Shown one piece after another: positions 16,651-24,120 of a stretch of DNA of 64,000 nt; position 1 is the stretch's first letter, and each line of letters opens with the position of its first letter. The DNA lies in assembly GCF_009671065.1 (NCBI RefSeq), contig NZ_CP046027.1, forward strand, positions 1 to 64,000, read 5' to 3'. The translations under genes and the position numbers were made by a program. This DNA comes from Neisseria brasiliensis. Lineage in GTDB: Bacteria > Pseudomonadota > Gammaproteobacteria > Burkholderiales > Neisseriaceae. Under the pieces are notes generated by a model. That model did no database searches and was not told the DNA's origin. It saw only the letters and a list, made by a program, of their open reading frames with translations.

Positions 16651-16681
16651 AGCTTACTTCCGTAGTTATGTACGGAGTCAA
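16651..16681 (-). promoter_or_regulatory. mer operator/promoter (PmerT)
   Basis: On the minus strand: -35 TTGACT (16676-16681), -10 TAAGCT (16651-16656), and a 19-base spacer. The spacer contains the MerR dyad CCGTACATAACTACGG (16660-16675). The overlong spacer is the known hallmark of MerR-activated promoters. merR is divergent from the same region. Confidence 0.93.
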
Positions 16682-16686
16682 GCGAT

Positions 16687-17121
16687 ATGCAAATTAATTT
16701 TGAGAATCTGACCATTGGCGTTTTTGCCAAGGCGGCCGGGGTCAATGTGGAGACCATCCGGTTCTACCAGCGCAAGGGCCTGCTGCCGGAGCCAGACAAG
16801 CCCTATGGCAGCATTCGCCGCTATGGCGAGGCGGATGTAACACGAGTGCGGTTCGTGAAATCGGCCCAGCGGCTGGGCTTTAGCCTGGACGAAATCGCCG
16901 AGCTACTGCGGCTGGAGGATGGCACCCATTGCGAGGAAGCCAGCGGCCTGGCCGAGCACAAGCTCAAGGATGTGCGCGAGAAGATGGCCGACTTGGCACG
17001 CATGGAGGCCGTGCTGTCTGAACTGGTGTGCGCCTGCCATGCGCGGAAAGGGAACGTTTCCTGCCCGCTGATTGCGTCACTGCAGGGCGAAGCAGGCCTG
17101 GCAAGGTCAGCTATGCCTTAG
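16687..17121 (+). CDS. merR: Mercury-responsive regulator MerR
   Basis: A 144-residue dimeric regulator that represses and, with Hg(II), activates the mer promoter by untwisting it. The N-terminal helix-turn-helix starts IGVFAKAAGVNVETIRFYQRKGLL. The three mercury ligands are present at the classical positions C82, C117 and C126. The stop codon lies inside the 38-base terminal repeat at 17117-17154, the arrangement at the mer end of Tn21-type transposons. Confidence 0.97.
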   Translation: MQINFENLTIGVFAKAAGVNVETIRFYQRKGLLPEPDKPYGSIRRYGEADVTRVRFVKSAQRLGFSLDEIAELLRLEDGTHCEEASGLAEHKLKDVREKMADLARMEAVLSELVCACHARKGNVSCPLIASLQGEAGLARSAMP

Positions 17122-17154
17122 CGTGCTTTATTTTCCGATTTCTGAGGCGCCCCC
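17117..17154 (-). repeat. 38-base Tn21-type (Tn3 family) terminal inverted repeat
   Basis: Read on the minus strand it starts GGGGGCGCCTCAGAAATCGG and ends ACGCTAAG. It is exactly 38 bases, matching the length, GGGG outer end and CTAAG inner end of Tn21/Tn501-type repeats. The outer end faces the ISL3 transposase fragment. No second copy is present at the other side of the mer module. Confidence 0.88.
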
Positions 17155-17366
17155 ACCCAGAGAGTGACCCGTTTGCCGTGGATGAGCAGATCACGATAGA
17201 GAACGTCACGCTTGCCGAACCGTACGAACTCACCCTGCATGCCGCATCCCTCGCAGGCGATGGGATCGGGCACGTCCACCTGGAAGTGCATTTCGTCGTC
17301 GGTTGATTTGCAGCCCAGTACTTGGTATTGCGGCAGGTGAAGGATGTTGTCGGGAAGTTCGGTCAT
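17118..17366 (-). pseudogene. tnpA: ISL3-family transposase, N-terminal fragment
   Basis: The first ~70 residues are the N-terminal zinc-finger region of an ISL3 transposase (MTELPDNILHLPQY..., IACEGCGMQGEFVRFG, LIHGKRVTLWV). The frame then runs into the Tn21-type repeat, adding a short foreign tail before its stop. Genuine transposase sequence spans about 17155-17366. It lies 21 bases downstream of lspA, and is the 5' part of the gene whose 3' part is at 12751-13325. Confidence 0.87.
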
Positions 17367-17387
17367 GGTGTTGTATAGGCGTAGGTG

Positions 17388-17900
17388 TCAGTCAGATCCA
17401 TCCGGCTCGGCATTGGTGTTTGCTTTTTTACCCAACAAGCTGCTGGAAACGAAAAGTAAGGCACCGAGGACAATTGCAATATCAGCCAGGTTGAAGGCCG
17501 GCCAATGCCAGTCTCGCCAATAGAAATCAAAGGAATCCACAACATAGCCGCGAAAGACCCGGTCAATCAGGTTACCCATGGCGCCACCGAGGATAAGACT
17601 GTAAGCGATGGCTTCTCCTTTATGACGATTTTCAAGGATCAGCTTGATCAGAAAAATCGAGACCACTACCGCGATTCCGATAAAAAAGTAGCGCTGCCAG
17701 CCTCCACCATTCGCAAAAAGACTGAATGCGGCACCGGTATTCCATACGTGTACCCAGTTAAAGAATGAGGTCACTGAAATAGACTCGCCATATGCCATTG
17801 ATTGTTGCACCAGCCATTTTACGGCCTGATCAGACGCTGCCAGCAGGCCCGATATGGACAACAGAGCGTACGGTGACAGATGTTTGCCAAAAATGGACAT
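17388..17900 (-). CDS. lspA: Lipoprotein signal peptidase, element-borne copy
   Basis: An inner-membrane aspartyl protease that cleaves prolipoprotein signal peptides. Four membrane segments and the two catalytic regions are present: GGAMGNLIDRVFRGYVVDSFDFY and AFNLADIAIVLG. Length 170 is normal. It starts three bases after the stop of the CDF gene, so it is co-transcribed with it. lspA is a typical passenger of ISPpu12-like elements; the chromosomal copy is not in this window. Confidence 0.95.
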   Translation of the reverse strand: MSIFGKHLSPYALLSISGLLAASDQAVKWLVQQSMAYGESISVTSFFNWVHVWNTGAAFSLFANGGGWQRYFFIGIAVVVSIFLIKLILENRHKGEAIAYSLILGGAMGNLIDRVFRGYVVDSFDFYWRDWHWPAFNLADIAIVLGALLFVSSSLLGKKANTNAEPDGSD

Positions 17901-17903
17901 TGC

Positions 17904-18800
17904 TTAATCCTTGAGTGCCAGAATGCGTCTGGCACCGTTAAGTACAATTACCCCCGCGATGGTGCCGATAATCAGATCCGGATAATTGGACCCGGTCCAC
18001 GCGACCAGAGCGCCGGCGGTGATGACCCCCAGGTTGATCACCACGTCGTTGGCCGAGAATATCCAGCTTACCTTCATGTGCGCCCCGCCTTCCCGATGTT
18101 TGGATATGAGCAGCAGACAACTGGTATTGGCAATCAATGCGACGAATGCGATAGCCATCATCACCAGCGATTCAGGCTCACTACCGAATACAAAGCGTCT
18201 CACCACCTCGACGAGCACGCCCACAGCCAAGATCAGTTGCAGTACACCAGCAAGATGCGCGGCACGTACCTGCACTTTCACGCTATGTCCAACCGCATAA
18301 AGGGTAAGCCCGTACACCGCCGCATCGGCAAAATTGTCCAGGGATTCTCCAATCAGGCCGGTGGACCGGGCGATCAGACCGGCAGTCATTTCCACCACGA
18401 ACAGAAGTGCATTGATGCCGAGCAACCAGCGCAGGGTCCCGGATTCTTGCTTAGCAGAAGCTGCCGAAAACTCGGCGGCCTTGATGGTCTCCGGATTTGC
18501 AGCGACGGTTTCCTGAAGCGAGGCGCCTAGCCCCAAGGTCTTCAGTTTCGCGGTAATGGGCTCAGCCTCGCCGTCATGCACGACCTTCAGCCGGCGGTTC
18601 GACAAGTCGAAGGACAGTGCCCGAATCTCCTCAACGCCGTTCAGGGCCAGGCGAATCATTCGTTCTTCTGATGGACAGTCCATCTTCGGCACGGCATAAA
18701 CACTGACCCATCTCCCTGGCCCCTCGGAGGAGGCCTGTATATCGGTATCCGCTGCGGACGTTGCATCACCGCCACAGGCGCCACCACAGGATTTACTCAT
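17904..18800 (-). CDS. Cation diffusion facilitator with N-terminal metal-binding region
   Basis: About 298 residues. The N terminus is cysteine-rich (MSKSCGGACGG), then a degenerate heavy-metal-associated fold (VYAVPKMDCPSEERMIRLALNGVEE), then a CDF membrane domain with about five or six segments. The metal-site aspartates and histidine are in GESLDNFADAAVYG and FSANDVVINLG. It probably exports Zn/Cd/Pb/Co. I start at the ATG at 18800, with GTGGAG nine bases upstream; an in-frame TTG at 18821 is less likely. It is divergent from the CadR-like regulator. Confidence 0.9.
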   Translation of the reverse strand: MSKSCGGACGGDATSAADTDIQASSEGPGRWVSVYAVPKMDCPSEERMIRLALNGVEEIRALSFDLSNRRLKVVHDGEAEPITAKLKTLGLGASLQETVAANPETIKAAEFSAASAKQESGTLRWLLGINALLFVVEMTAGLIARSTGLIGESLDNFADAAVYGLTLYAVGHSVKVQVRAAHLAGVLQLILAVGVLVEVVRRFVFGSEPESLVMMAIAFVALIANTSCLLLISKHREGGAHMKVSWIFSANDVVINLGVITAGALVAWTGSNYPDLIIGTIAGVIVLNGARRILALKD

Positions 18801-18833
18801 GATATGACTCCACTTGAACAATGTTGTGGTACC

Positions 18834-18864
18834 ATTTTAAACTATAAAGCTACTATAAGGTCAA
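18834..18864 (-). promoter_or_regulatory. MerR-family operator/promoter of the CDF-lspA-tnpA operon
   Basis: On the minus strand: -35 TTGACC (18859-18864) and -10 TAAAAT (18834-18839), separated by 19 bases. The spacer holds an imperfect dyad ACCTTATAG-TAG-CTTTATAGT. The long spacer and dyad fit control by the divergent CadR/PbrR-like regulator. Confidence 0.82.
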
Positions 18865-18895
18865 TAGAGTAAAGAATCCGTTGGGGAGGAGGCTG

Positions 18896-19303
18896 ATGCG
18901 CATTGGTCAGTTGGCACAGTTGGTAGGGGTCGAAACACAGACGATCCGCTTCTATGAACAGCAGGGCTTGTTGCCGCCGCCTGATCGGCAGGACAACGGT
19001 TACCGTGTCTATACCGAGAAGCATGGTGAGGGGCTGGCCTTCATTCGTCGCTGCAGAATCCTAGGCCTGTCACTGGCTGAGATTCACGAACTACAGAGCT
19101 ATCAGGACGACCCTCATCAGCCTTGTACCGCCGTCAACACCTTGCTCGATGATCACATCTCTCATGTGCGGTCGCAGATAACCGCTCTGCAAGCGCTTGA
19201 GAAACAACTCGTTTCACTGAGAGCGAGTTGCAACGATGACCGGGAAGTTGAGGCGTGTGGGGTTCTTGCTGGAATTAGCGAAGGAAACATGCACCAGCAG
19301 TAG
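18896..19303 (+). CDS. CadR/PbrR-like MerR-family metal regulator
   Basis: A 135-residue regulator with an N-terminal helix-turn-helix (MRIGQLAQLVGVETQTIRFYEQQGLLP). Three cysteines at C77 (PCTAVNTLLDDH), C112 and C121 match the ligand set of Cd/Pb sensors CadR and PbrR. The ATG at 18896 follows a strong GGGGAGGAGG; an in-frame TTG at 18881 would place the ribosome site inside the coding region. It probably activates the divergent CDF-lspA operon. Metal specificity is inferred from the cysteine pattern only. Confidence 0.88.
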   Translation: MRIGQLAQLVGVETQTIRFYEQQGLLPPPDRQDNGYRVYTEKHGEGLAFIRRCRILGLSLAEIHELQSYQDDPHQPCTAVNTLLDDHISHVRSQITALQALEKQLVSLRASCNDDREVEACGVLAGISEGNMHQQ

Positions 19304-19366
19304 GTGAAGCATCAACCAGATAATCCGATGAGATGCCGGTCTGTCTCACTCTCATGCAAAGGTAAG

Positions 19367-19390
19367 ATCAACCATTTAATCCGCTTACCC
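19367..19390 (-). repeat. Right terminal inverted repeat of the ISL3 element
   Basis: The reverse complement begins GGGTAAGCGGATT and ends GGTTGAT, pairing with 12693-12716. Native neisserial sequence, with a DUS hairpin, resumes within ten bases. The next eight bases (AAATACAT) differ from those flanking the left end (AATCTTTT). Confidence 0.88.
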
Positions 19391-19399
19391 AAATACATC

Positions 19400-19437
19400 A
19401 AGGCCGTCTGAAAACCTTTTGGCTTTCAGACGGCCTT
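19400..19437. terminator. Inverted DUS pair, terminator of the Smr-domain gene
   Basis: A DUS stem with AAAACC/GG-containing loop, 17 bases beyond the stop of the minus-strand Smr gene. Confidence 0.8.
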
Positions 19438-19453
19438 GTATATCATCGCTCAA

Positions 19454-20068
19454 TTATTCTTCTTCACGGCGTGGACGCTTCAGCAGAATCCGTACCGCAC
19501 CATCATTGCCTTGACGCGGCTCAACATAAGCCAACACATCCGGATGCTGTATCAGCCAACGGCGGGTCATGTTTTTCAAAACCGGTTTGTAGCCGGAAGA
19601 CCCTAGACCACTACCATGTATGATTTCAGCACATACGCCGCGTTTTTTAGTGAATTCAATGAATTCATTCAACACTTGCTGCGCTTCTTCCTGCGTATAG
19701 CCATGTAAATCCACATCAGCCACCACTGGATAATGGCCGTTGCGCAAACGTTGAATGTCGTTTTTGCCTTGACCGTTTTTACTAAAGGTAGCCGGTGGCT
19801 CGTCCCAACCACCTTGACCGACATAAAAATAATCTTCTTCCGCCAAATCACTTTCCGCTTTTGGGCGCGGCTTGATGGTGGTTTTCGGGCGTGGCGCTTC
19901 ATAGCGTTGCGAGTTTTTCAAAGGCGTTACCGCACCAACCGCTTTGGCAAAATCAACCTGCTCTTCTTCACGCTTTTTGGCTTCTACTGCTTCGATTTTG
20001 CGCTGCTCGGCTTCTTTTTTTGCTTGTTTGCCCAAGGCTTTTAATGTGGCTTGAAAATCCATATTCAT
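19454..20068 (-). CDS. Smr (MutS2 C-terminal-like) domain protein
   Basis: A 204-residue protein. The C-terminal Smr domain has VVADVDLHGYTQEEAQQVLNEFI and CAEIIHGSGLGSSGYKPVL, the DLHG and HGxG motifs of this endonuclease family. LAYVEPRQGNDGAVRILLKR ends the domain. The N-terminal ~60 residues are a charged helix (LGKQAKKEAEQRKIEAVEAKKREEE). Length and layout resemble SmrA/SmrB; E. coli SmrB cleaves mRNA at collided ribosomes, but I cannot tell which subtype this is. AAGGAA precedes the start. Confidence 0.85.
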   Translation of the reverse strand: MNMDFQATLKALGKQAKKEAEQRKIEAVEAKKREEEQVDFAKAVGAVTPLKNSQRYEAPRPKTTIKPRPKAESDLAEEDYFYVGQGGWDEPPATFSKNGQGKNDIQRLRNGHYPVVADVDLHGYTQEEAQQVLNEFIEFTKKRGVCAEIIHGSGLGSSGYKPVLKNMTRRWLIQHPDVLAYVEPRQGNDGAVRILLKRPRREEE

Positions 20069-20082
20069 TTGATGTTCCTTAT

Positions 20083-20868
20083 TTAGTTTTCAGACGGCCT
20101 GTTTGACGATGTTTGCGCTAAGGCCGTCTGAAAAGTCTGTTTCAATGATTGCCATGTGCGGACATCTTGGATAATTTCATCCCCAAAATCCGCATCAGCA
20201 ATCATTTCGGCCATTATGTTGGCCACTGATTCGGGTGAACTCAATTCCTGATTGGCGTGAAGCTGCTGGAATCGCGGCAAAATCGGAAAATCATCGCCAT
20301 CTTGCGCCCGAATCTGCGCCTGCATATCGGTATCAACCACACCCGGCGCAATGCTGCATACTTTCACATTGCGGTGATTTTCCGCTTCCACACAACGCGC
20401 ATGATGATCTAGCGCTGCTTTGGTCGCACCGTAAACACTCCAGCCCTGATAAGCATTGCGTCCTGCACCACTGCTGATGTGCACGATTTTTACTGCCTGA
20501 TTATCTGCTTTTGTCGCTAAAACATGGTTGCTGAGTAATAAGGGCGCGATGATGTTCAAACTCACCGCCGCCGCAATTTCAGACGGCCTTTGCTTACCGC
20601 ATACCGAACTTGGCGCCACCATGCCGGCATTATTCACCAGCACCAATTCATCGGCATCTTGCATGAAATTATTGATTGCCCCGCTTTGTAGCCATGCGCT
20701 TAATTTTTCTGCATCGGCCAAATCCAGCGCTACCTGCTGCAAACCGTTTTCTGCGGACAATTCACGTCGAGCAATGCCCAACACTTCTATACCTGCTTGC
20801 AGATAATGCGCGGCCAAGGCTTTGCCCAAACCGCTGGAATGTCCGGTAATGATGATTTTTTGGCGCAT
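20083..20868 (-). CDS. Short-chain dehydrogenase/reductase
   Basis: A 261-residue SDR. The cofactor loop is TGHSSGLGKALAAHYL, NNAG is in VLVNNAGMVAPSS, and the active site has Ser in HISSGAG and YGATKAALDHH (Tyr-x3-Lys). The substrate is unknown. The last residues (SSNRPSEN) are encoded by a DUS, and a second inverted DUS also lies inside the frame just before the stop at 20083. The Smr-domain gene is 14 bases downstream. Confidence 0.87.
   Translation of the reverse strand: MRQKIIITGHSSGLGKALAAHYLQAGIEVLGIARRELSAENGLQQVALDLADAEKLSAWLQSGAINNFMQDADELVLVNNAGMVAPSSVCGKQRPSEIAAAVSLNIIAPLLLSNHVLATKADNQAVKIVHISSGAGRNAYQGWSVYGATKAALDHHARCVEAENHRNVKVCSIAPGVVDTDMQAQIRAQDGDDFPILPRFQQLHANQELSSPESVANIMAEMIADADFGDEIIQDVRTWQSLKQTFQTALAQTSSNRPSEN
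20089..20134. repeat. Inverted DUS pair inside the 3' end of the SDR gene
   Basis: Two inverted DUS cores about 20 bases apart, both upstream of the SDR stop codon. The stem-loop therefore lies in translated sequence and also precedes the Smr-domain gene. Confidence 0.75.
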
Positions 20869-21042
20869 GACAGGTTCCGTTTGATGGATTCAAGGTAAAC
20901 GATATTTTGCCATAGTTCTTTTTATCTGAAAAATCAGGCGGCCTATATCCTAGGTCAGAATCATCTTCACAAAACCGCTTTTCAGGTATAGTATTCTCTA
21001 CTCATCAAGTTGATAAAATATGCGCTATTTTGGAGAAACCGA

Positions 21043-21459
21043 ATGTTCAAACGTCCTGAAGAATTAATCGTATTCGTTTTAGGATTATTGTGGGTTGCTT
21101 TTACCTATTTTCTCACCACTTATCTTGGTGCCGACACCTACACTTCTTTAGTGATTACCGGCTTTACCCTGCTTTGGGCAGTGGTGTGTTTTATCTTGTG
21201 GCAACGTGATTTGAGCCGCATGATTTGGCCTTGTTTCTTAGGTTTGTTGGTGGCTTGTTGGTGGCCGTTTCTCGATTGGTTTGCGATTAAAAATTTCATC
21301 GTACCCGGTGCGGAAAGCCAAGCGATTGTGGTGGCCAAGCCTTGGTATGCCAGCTGGACATTTAAAATTATTTTGGCGCTGATTCCGGTTGCGCTTGGCT
21401 ATTTCATTAAATTCAAGCGCGCGCGTCAAACCAAAATCGATACAGCTTCCAGCTTCTAA
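21043..21459 (+). CDS. Small integral membrane protein of unknown function
   Basis: About 138 residues with four hydrophobic segments (LIVFVLGLLWVAFTYFL, LVITGFTLLWAVVCFILW, MIWPCFLGLLVACWWPFL, IILALIPVALGYFI) and a basic C-terminal tail. I start at the ATG at 21043 (MFKRPEELIVF) because GGAGAA lies five bases upstream; an in-frame ATG at 21010 has no such site. No characterised family is recognised. It is monocistronic, with its own terminator at 21469-21503. Confidence 0.75.
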   Translation: MFKRPEELIVFVLGLLWVAFTYFLTTYLGADTYTSLVITGFTLLWAVVCFILWQRDLSRMIWPCFLGLLVACWWPFLDWFAIKNFIVPGAESQAIVVAKPWYASWTFKIILALIPVALGYFIKFKRARQTKIDTASSF

Positions 21460-21468
21460 TTTTACCCG

Positions 21469-21503
21469 ACACCGTTTTCCATCAAAACGGTGTTTATTTT
21501 TTG
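21469..21503 (+). terminator. Rho-independent terminator
   Basis: A stem ACACCGTTTT / AAAACGGTGT with a CCATC loop, followed by TTTATTTTTTG, 10 bases beyond the small membrane protein stop. Confidence 0.9.
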
Positions 21504-21636
21504 TTTCAGACGGCCTCTAGCGCATCGGCAAATCGGTTAACAATACCCCCATAAGCTGCTATACTCTTTGCACTCTTTAACATCGACCATTTCGCTGCAT
21601 ACACGCATCGCATTTTTCAGGTAAGGCCGTCTGAAC

Positions 21637-23112
21637 ATGATCAGCAAACAAGAATATCAAGCCCAAGTCGCACAAGGATACAACCGCATTCCGCTGGTGC
21701 AGGAAGTCCTCGCCGATCTCGACACCCCCTTGTCGCTCTATCTCAAGCTGGCCAACAAGCCCTTTACCTATCTGCTGGAATCCGTGGTCGGTGGCGAGCG
21801 CTTCGGCCGTTATTCCTTTATCGGCCTGCCTTGCCATCATTATTTAAAAGCCAGTGGCAAACATGTCGATGTGTATCTCAATGGCGAGATTGTCGAGCAA
21901 TACGACGGCAATCCGCTGCCCTTTATCGAAGCTTTCCACGCACGTTTCAAAACCCCTGAAATTCCAAGCCTGCCACGCTTTACCGGCGGCTTAGTCGGCT
22001 ATTTCGGCTATGAAACCATTTACAATTTCGAGCATTTTGCCCACCGCCTGAAAAACCCGCCGAAAGCCGACCCGCTCGGCACGCCGGATATTTTGCTGAT
22101 GCTGTCGCAAGAATTGGCGGTAATCGACAACCTTTCCGGCAAAATCTACCTGATTGTCTATACCGACCCAAACCAAACCAACGGCTACGAAGCCGCACGC
22201 GAACGCTTGGAAGACTTACGCACCCAATTGCGCCAAAGCTGCGCCATTCCCTTATCTTTAGGTAGCGCCACTACCCAGCCGACCAGCGAATTTGGCGAAG
22301 CGCCTTTCAAAGCCTGTGTTGATAAAATCAAAGAATACATTTTCGCCGGCGACTGCATGCAGGTCGTACCCAGCCAACGCATGACCATGCCCTACACCGA
22401 CAGCCCACTGGCACTTTACCGCGCCTTGCGTACGCTGAATCCGTCGCCGTATATGTTTTACTACGACTTCGACGATTTCCACATTGTCGGTTCTTCACCG
22501 GAAATTCTCGTGCGCCGCGAACAGGACACCGTAGTCGTGCGCCCGATTGCCGGCACCCGTTTACGCGGCAAAACCCCTGCCGAAGACCTGGTCAATGAGC
22601 AAGATTTATTAAGCGATGCCAAAGAAATTGCCGAACACGTTATGCTGATTGATCTCGGCCGCAACGATGTCGGCCGCATCAGCCAAACCGGCCAAGTCAG
22701 CGTTACCGACAAAATGGTGGTAGAAAAATATTCCCATGTGATGCACATCGTTTCCAATGTCGAAGGCCGTCTGAAAGACGACATCACCAACATGGAAATT
22801 CTGGCCGCGACGTTCCCTGCCGGCACCCTTTCCGGCGCCCCCAAAGTGCGCGCGCTGGAAATCATCGAAGAGCTGGAGCCGGCCAAACGCTGCATCTACG
22901 GCGGCGCCGTCGGCTGCTGGAGCTTTAACAACGATATGGACTTGGCCATCGCCATCCGCACCGCTGTGATTAAAAACGACACGCTTTATGTACAAAGCGG
23001 CGCAGGTGTGGTGGCAGATTCCGTGCCCGAATCCGAATGGCAGGAAACGCAAAACAAAGCCCGCGCCGTTTTACGCGCGGCGCAGATGGTTCAGGAAGGG
23101 TTGGATAAGTAA
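21637..23112 (+). CDS. trpE: Anthranilate synthase component I
   Basis: The chorismate-utilising subunit that makes anthranilate with ammonia from TrpG. The N-terminal feedback-binding region is present (LDTPLSLYLKLAN). The chorismate domain has PVRPIAGTRLRGKTP-like sequence (VVRPIAGTRLRG), DLGRNDVGRIS and AGTLSGAPKVRALEIIEELEP. Length 491 is standard. The start follows a DUS (AAGGCCGTCTGAAC-ATG), so no conventional Shine-Dalgarno is clear. A DUS is also in frame as EGRLKDD. trpG is not adjacent. Confidence 0.97.
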   Translation: MISKQEYQAQVAQGYNRIPLVQEVLADLDTPLSLYLKLANKPFTYLLESVVGGERFGRYSFIGLPCHHYLKASGKHVDVYLNGEIVEQYDGNPLPFIEAFHARFKTPEIPSLPRFTGGLVGYFGYETIYNFEHFAHRLKNPPKADPLGTPDILLMLSQELAVIDNLSGKIYLIVYTDPNQTNGYEAARERLEDLRTQLRQSCAIPLSLGSATTQPTSEFGEAPFKACVDKIKEYIFAGDCMQVVPSQRMTMPYTDSPLALYRALRTLNPSPYMFYYDFDDFHIVGSSPEILVRREQDTVVVRPIAGTRLRGKTPAEDLVNEQDLLSDAKEIAEHVMLIDLGRNDVGRISQTGQVSVTDKMVVEKYSHVMHIVSNVEGRLKDDITNMEILAATFPAGTLSGAPKVRALEIIEELEPAKRCIYGGAVGCWSFNNDMDLAIAIRTAVIKNDTLYVQSGAGVVADSVPESEWQETQNKARAVLRAAQMVQEGLDK

Positions 23113-23123
23113 CCGTTGTTTTT

Positions 23124-23157
23124 TTTCAGACGGCCTGAACTATAGGCCGTCTGAAAT
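23124..23157. terminator. Inverted DUS pair, terminator of trpE
   Basis: Preceded by a T run and followed immediately by the start of the restriction-modification island. Confidence 0.8.
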
Positions 23158-23180
23158 ATTTACTGGTACCGTAGGAAAAT

Positions 23181-24119
23181 ATGCAATTTAATTCATTAGA
23201 AATTTGTGCTGGAGCCGGTGGACAGGCTTTAGGTTTGGAGCGTGCCGGATTTACACATGCTGCTTTAGTGGAAATCGAACCTGCCGCCTGCCAAACACTT
23301 CGCCTTAACCGCCCGCATTGGAATATTATCGAAACTGATGTCCGTCAATTTGACGGCTCCCCATACCGCAATATTGATTTATTGGCTGGTGGCGTGCCCT
23401 GTCCCCCATTTTCCAAAGCAGGCAAACAATTAGGGGCAGATGATGAACGTGATTTATTTCCTGAAGCTATCCGCTTGACGAAAGAAACCGCCCCCAAAGC
23501 TATTATGCTGGAAAATGTACGCGGTCTACTTGACCCTAAATTTAGAGAGTACCGAGAACGCATCACGCAGCAGTTTGCTGAGTTAGGTTATGTCGGTGAT
23601 TGGAAACTGCTGTATGCGGCTGATTTTGGCGTTTCCCAATTACGCCCTCGGGTCATTTTCGTTGCCTTACAACAGCAATATGCCCCGTTTTTCAGGTGGC
23701 CTGAAAGTACCGGTATTACTCCGCCGACCGTAGGCGAATTACTGGTGGATTTAATGGCACAAGACGGTTGGCCTCAAGCACATGAGTGGCATCTAAGTGC
23801 AAATCAAATTGCTCCGACACTAGTGGGCGGTTCTAAAAAACACGGAGGAGCCGACCTTGGCCCGACACGTTCTAAACGTGCATGGGCAGAGCTAGGTGTA
23901 GATGGTTCAGGATTATGGGATACCTCCCCTCCTAAAGACTTTATCGGTATGCCACGATTAACCGCACGGATGGCGGCTCGGGTACAAGGTTTTCCCGACA
24001 GCTGGCAATTCTTCGGAAAAAAAACACCTGCCTACCGTCAAATCGGCAACGCTTTCCCTCCGCCTGTTGCCGAGGCAGTCGGCAAGCAGATTATCAAAGC
24101 CTTAAAAAAAGAAAGCTGA
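23181..24119 (+). CDS. DNA (cytosine-5) methyltransferase, M.NgoMIV-like
   Basis: A 312-residue C5 methyltransferase. Motif I is LEICAGAGGQALGLERAGF, motif IV is GGVPCPPFSKAG with catalytic C74, motif VI is MLENVRG, and motif VIII is SQLRPRVIFV. The C terminus has GNAFPPPVAEAVG (motif X). The neighbouring endonuclease resembles NgoMIV, which recognises GCCGGC, so the same target is inferred here. The gene is one base upstream of the endonuclease gene. Neither gene holds a DUS core that I can find, unlike most neighbours. Confidence 0.93.
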   Translation: MQFNSLEICAGAGGQALGLERAGFTHAALVEIEPAACQTLRLNRPHWNIIETDVRQFDGSPYRNIDLLAGGVPCPPFSKAGKQLGADDERDLFPEAIRLTKETAPKAIMLENVRGLLDPKFREYRERITQQFAELGYVGDWKLLYAADFGVSQLRPRVIFVALQQQYAPFFRWPESTGITPPTVGELLVDLMAQDGWPQAHEWHLSANQIAPTLVGGSKKHGGADLGPTRSKRAWAELGVDGSGLWDTSPPKDFIGMPRLTARMAARVQGFPDSWQFFGKKTPAYRQIGNAFPPPVAEAVGKQIIKALKKES

Positions 24120-24120
24120 T

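Larger units (their letters stand above)
12693..19390. mobile_element. ISL3-family (ISPpu12-like) element carrying metal-resistance genes, with a nested mer module
   Basis: A 6.7-kb block bounded by 24-base imperfect inverted repeats (12693-12716 and 19367-19390; 21 of 24 positions match). Passenger order from the right end is a CadR/PbrR-like regulator, CDF exporter, lspA, then tnpA. The same passenger set is known for ISPpu12 of Pseudomonas plasmids. tnpA is split by a 3.8-kb Tn21-type mer module (13326-17154). The block is visibly richer in G+C than its flanks and I find no GCCGTCTGAA core in it, both consistent with transfer from outside Neisseria. No 8-base target duplication is visible. 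Confidence 0.88.

Noticed and set aside
12693..19390. A Tn7-like or integron origin for the resistance block
   Set aside because: No integrase, attC site or Tn7-type genes; the end repeats and transposase fragments are ISL3- and Tn21-type.
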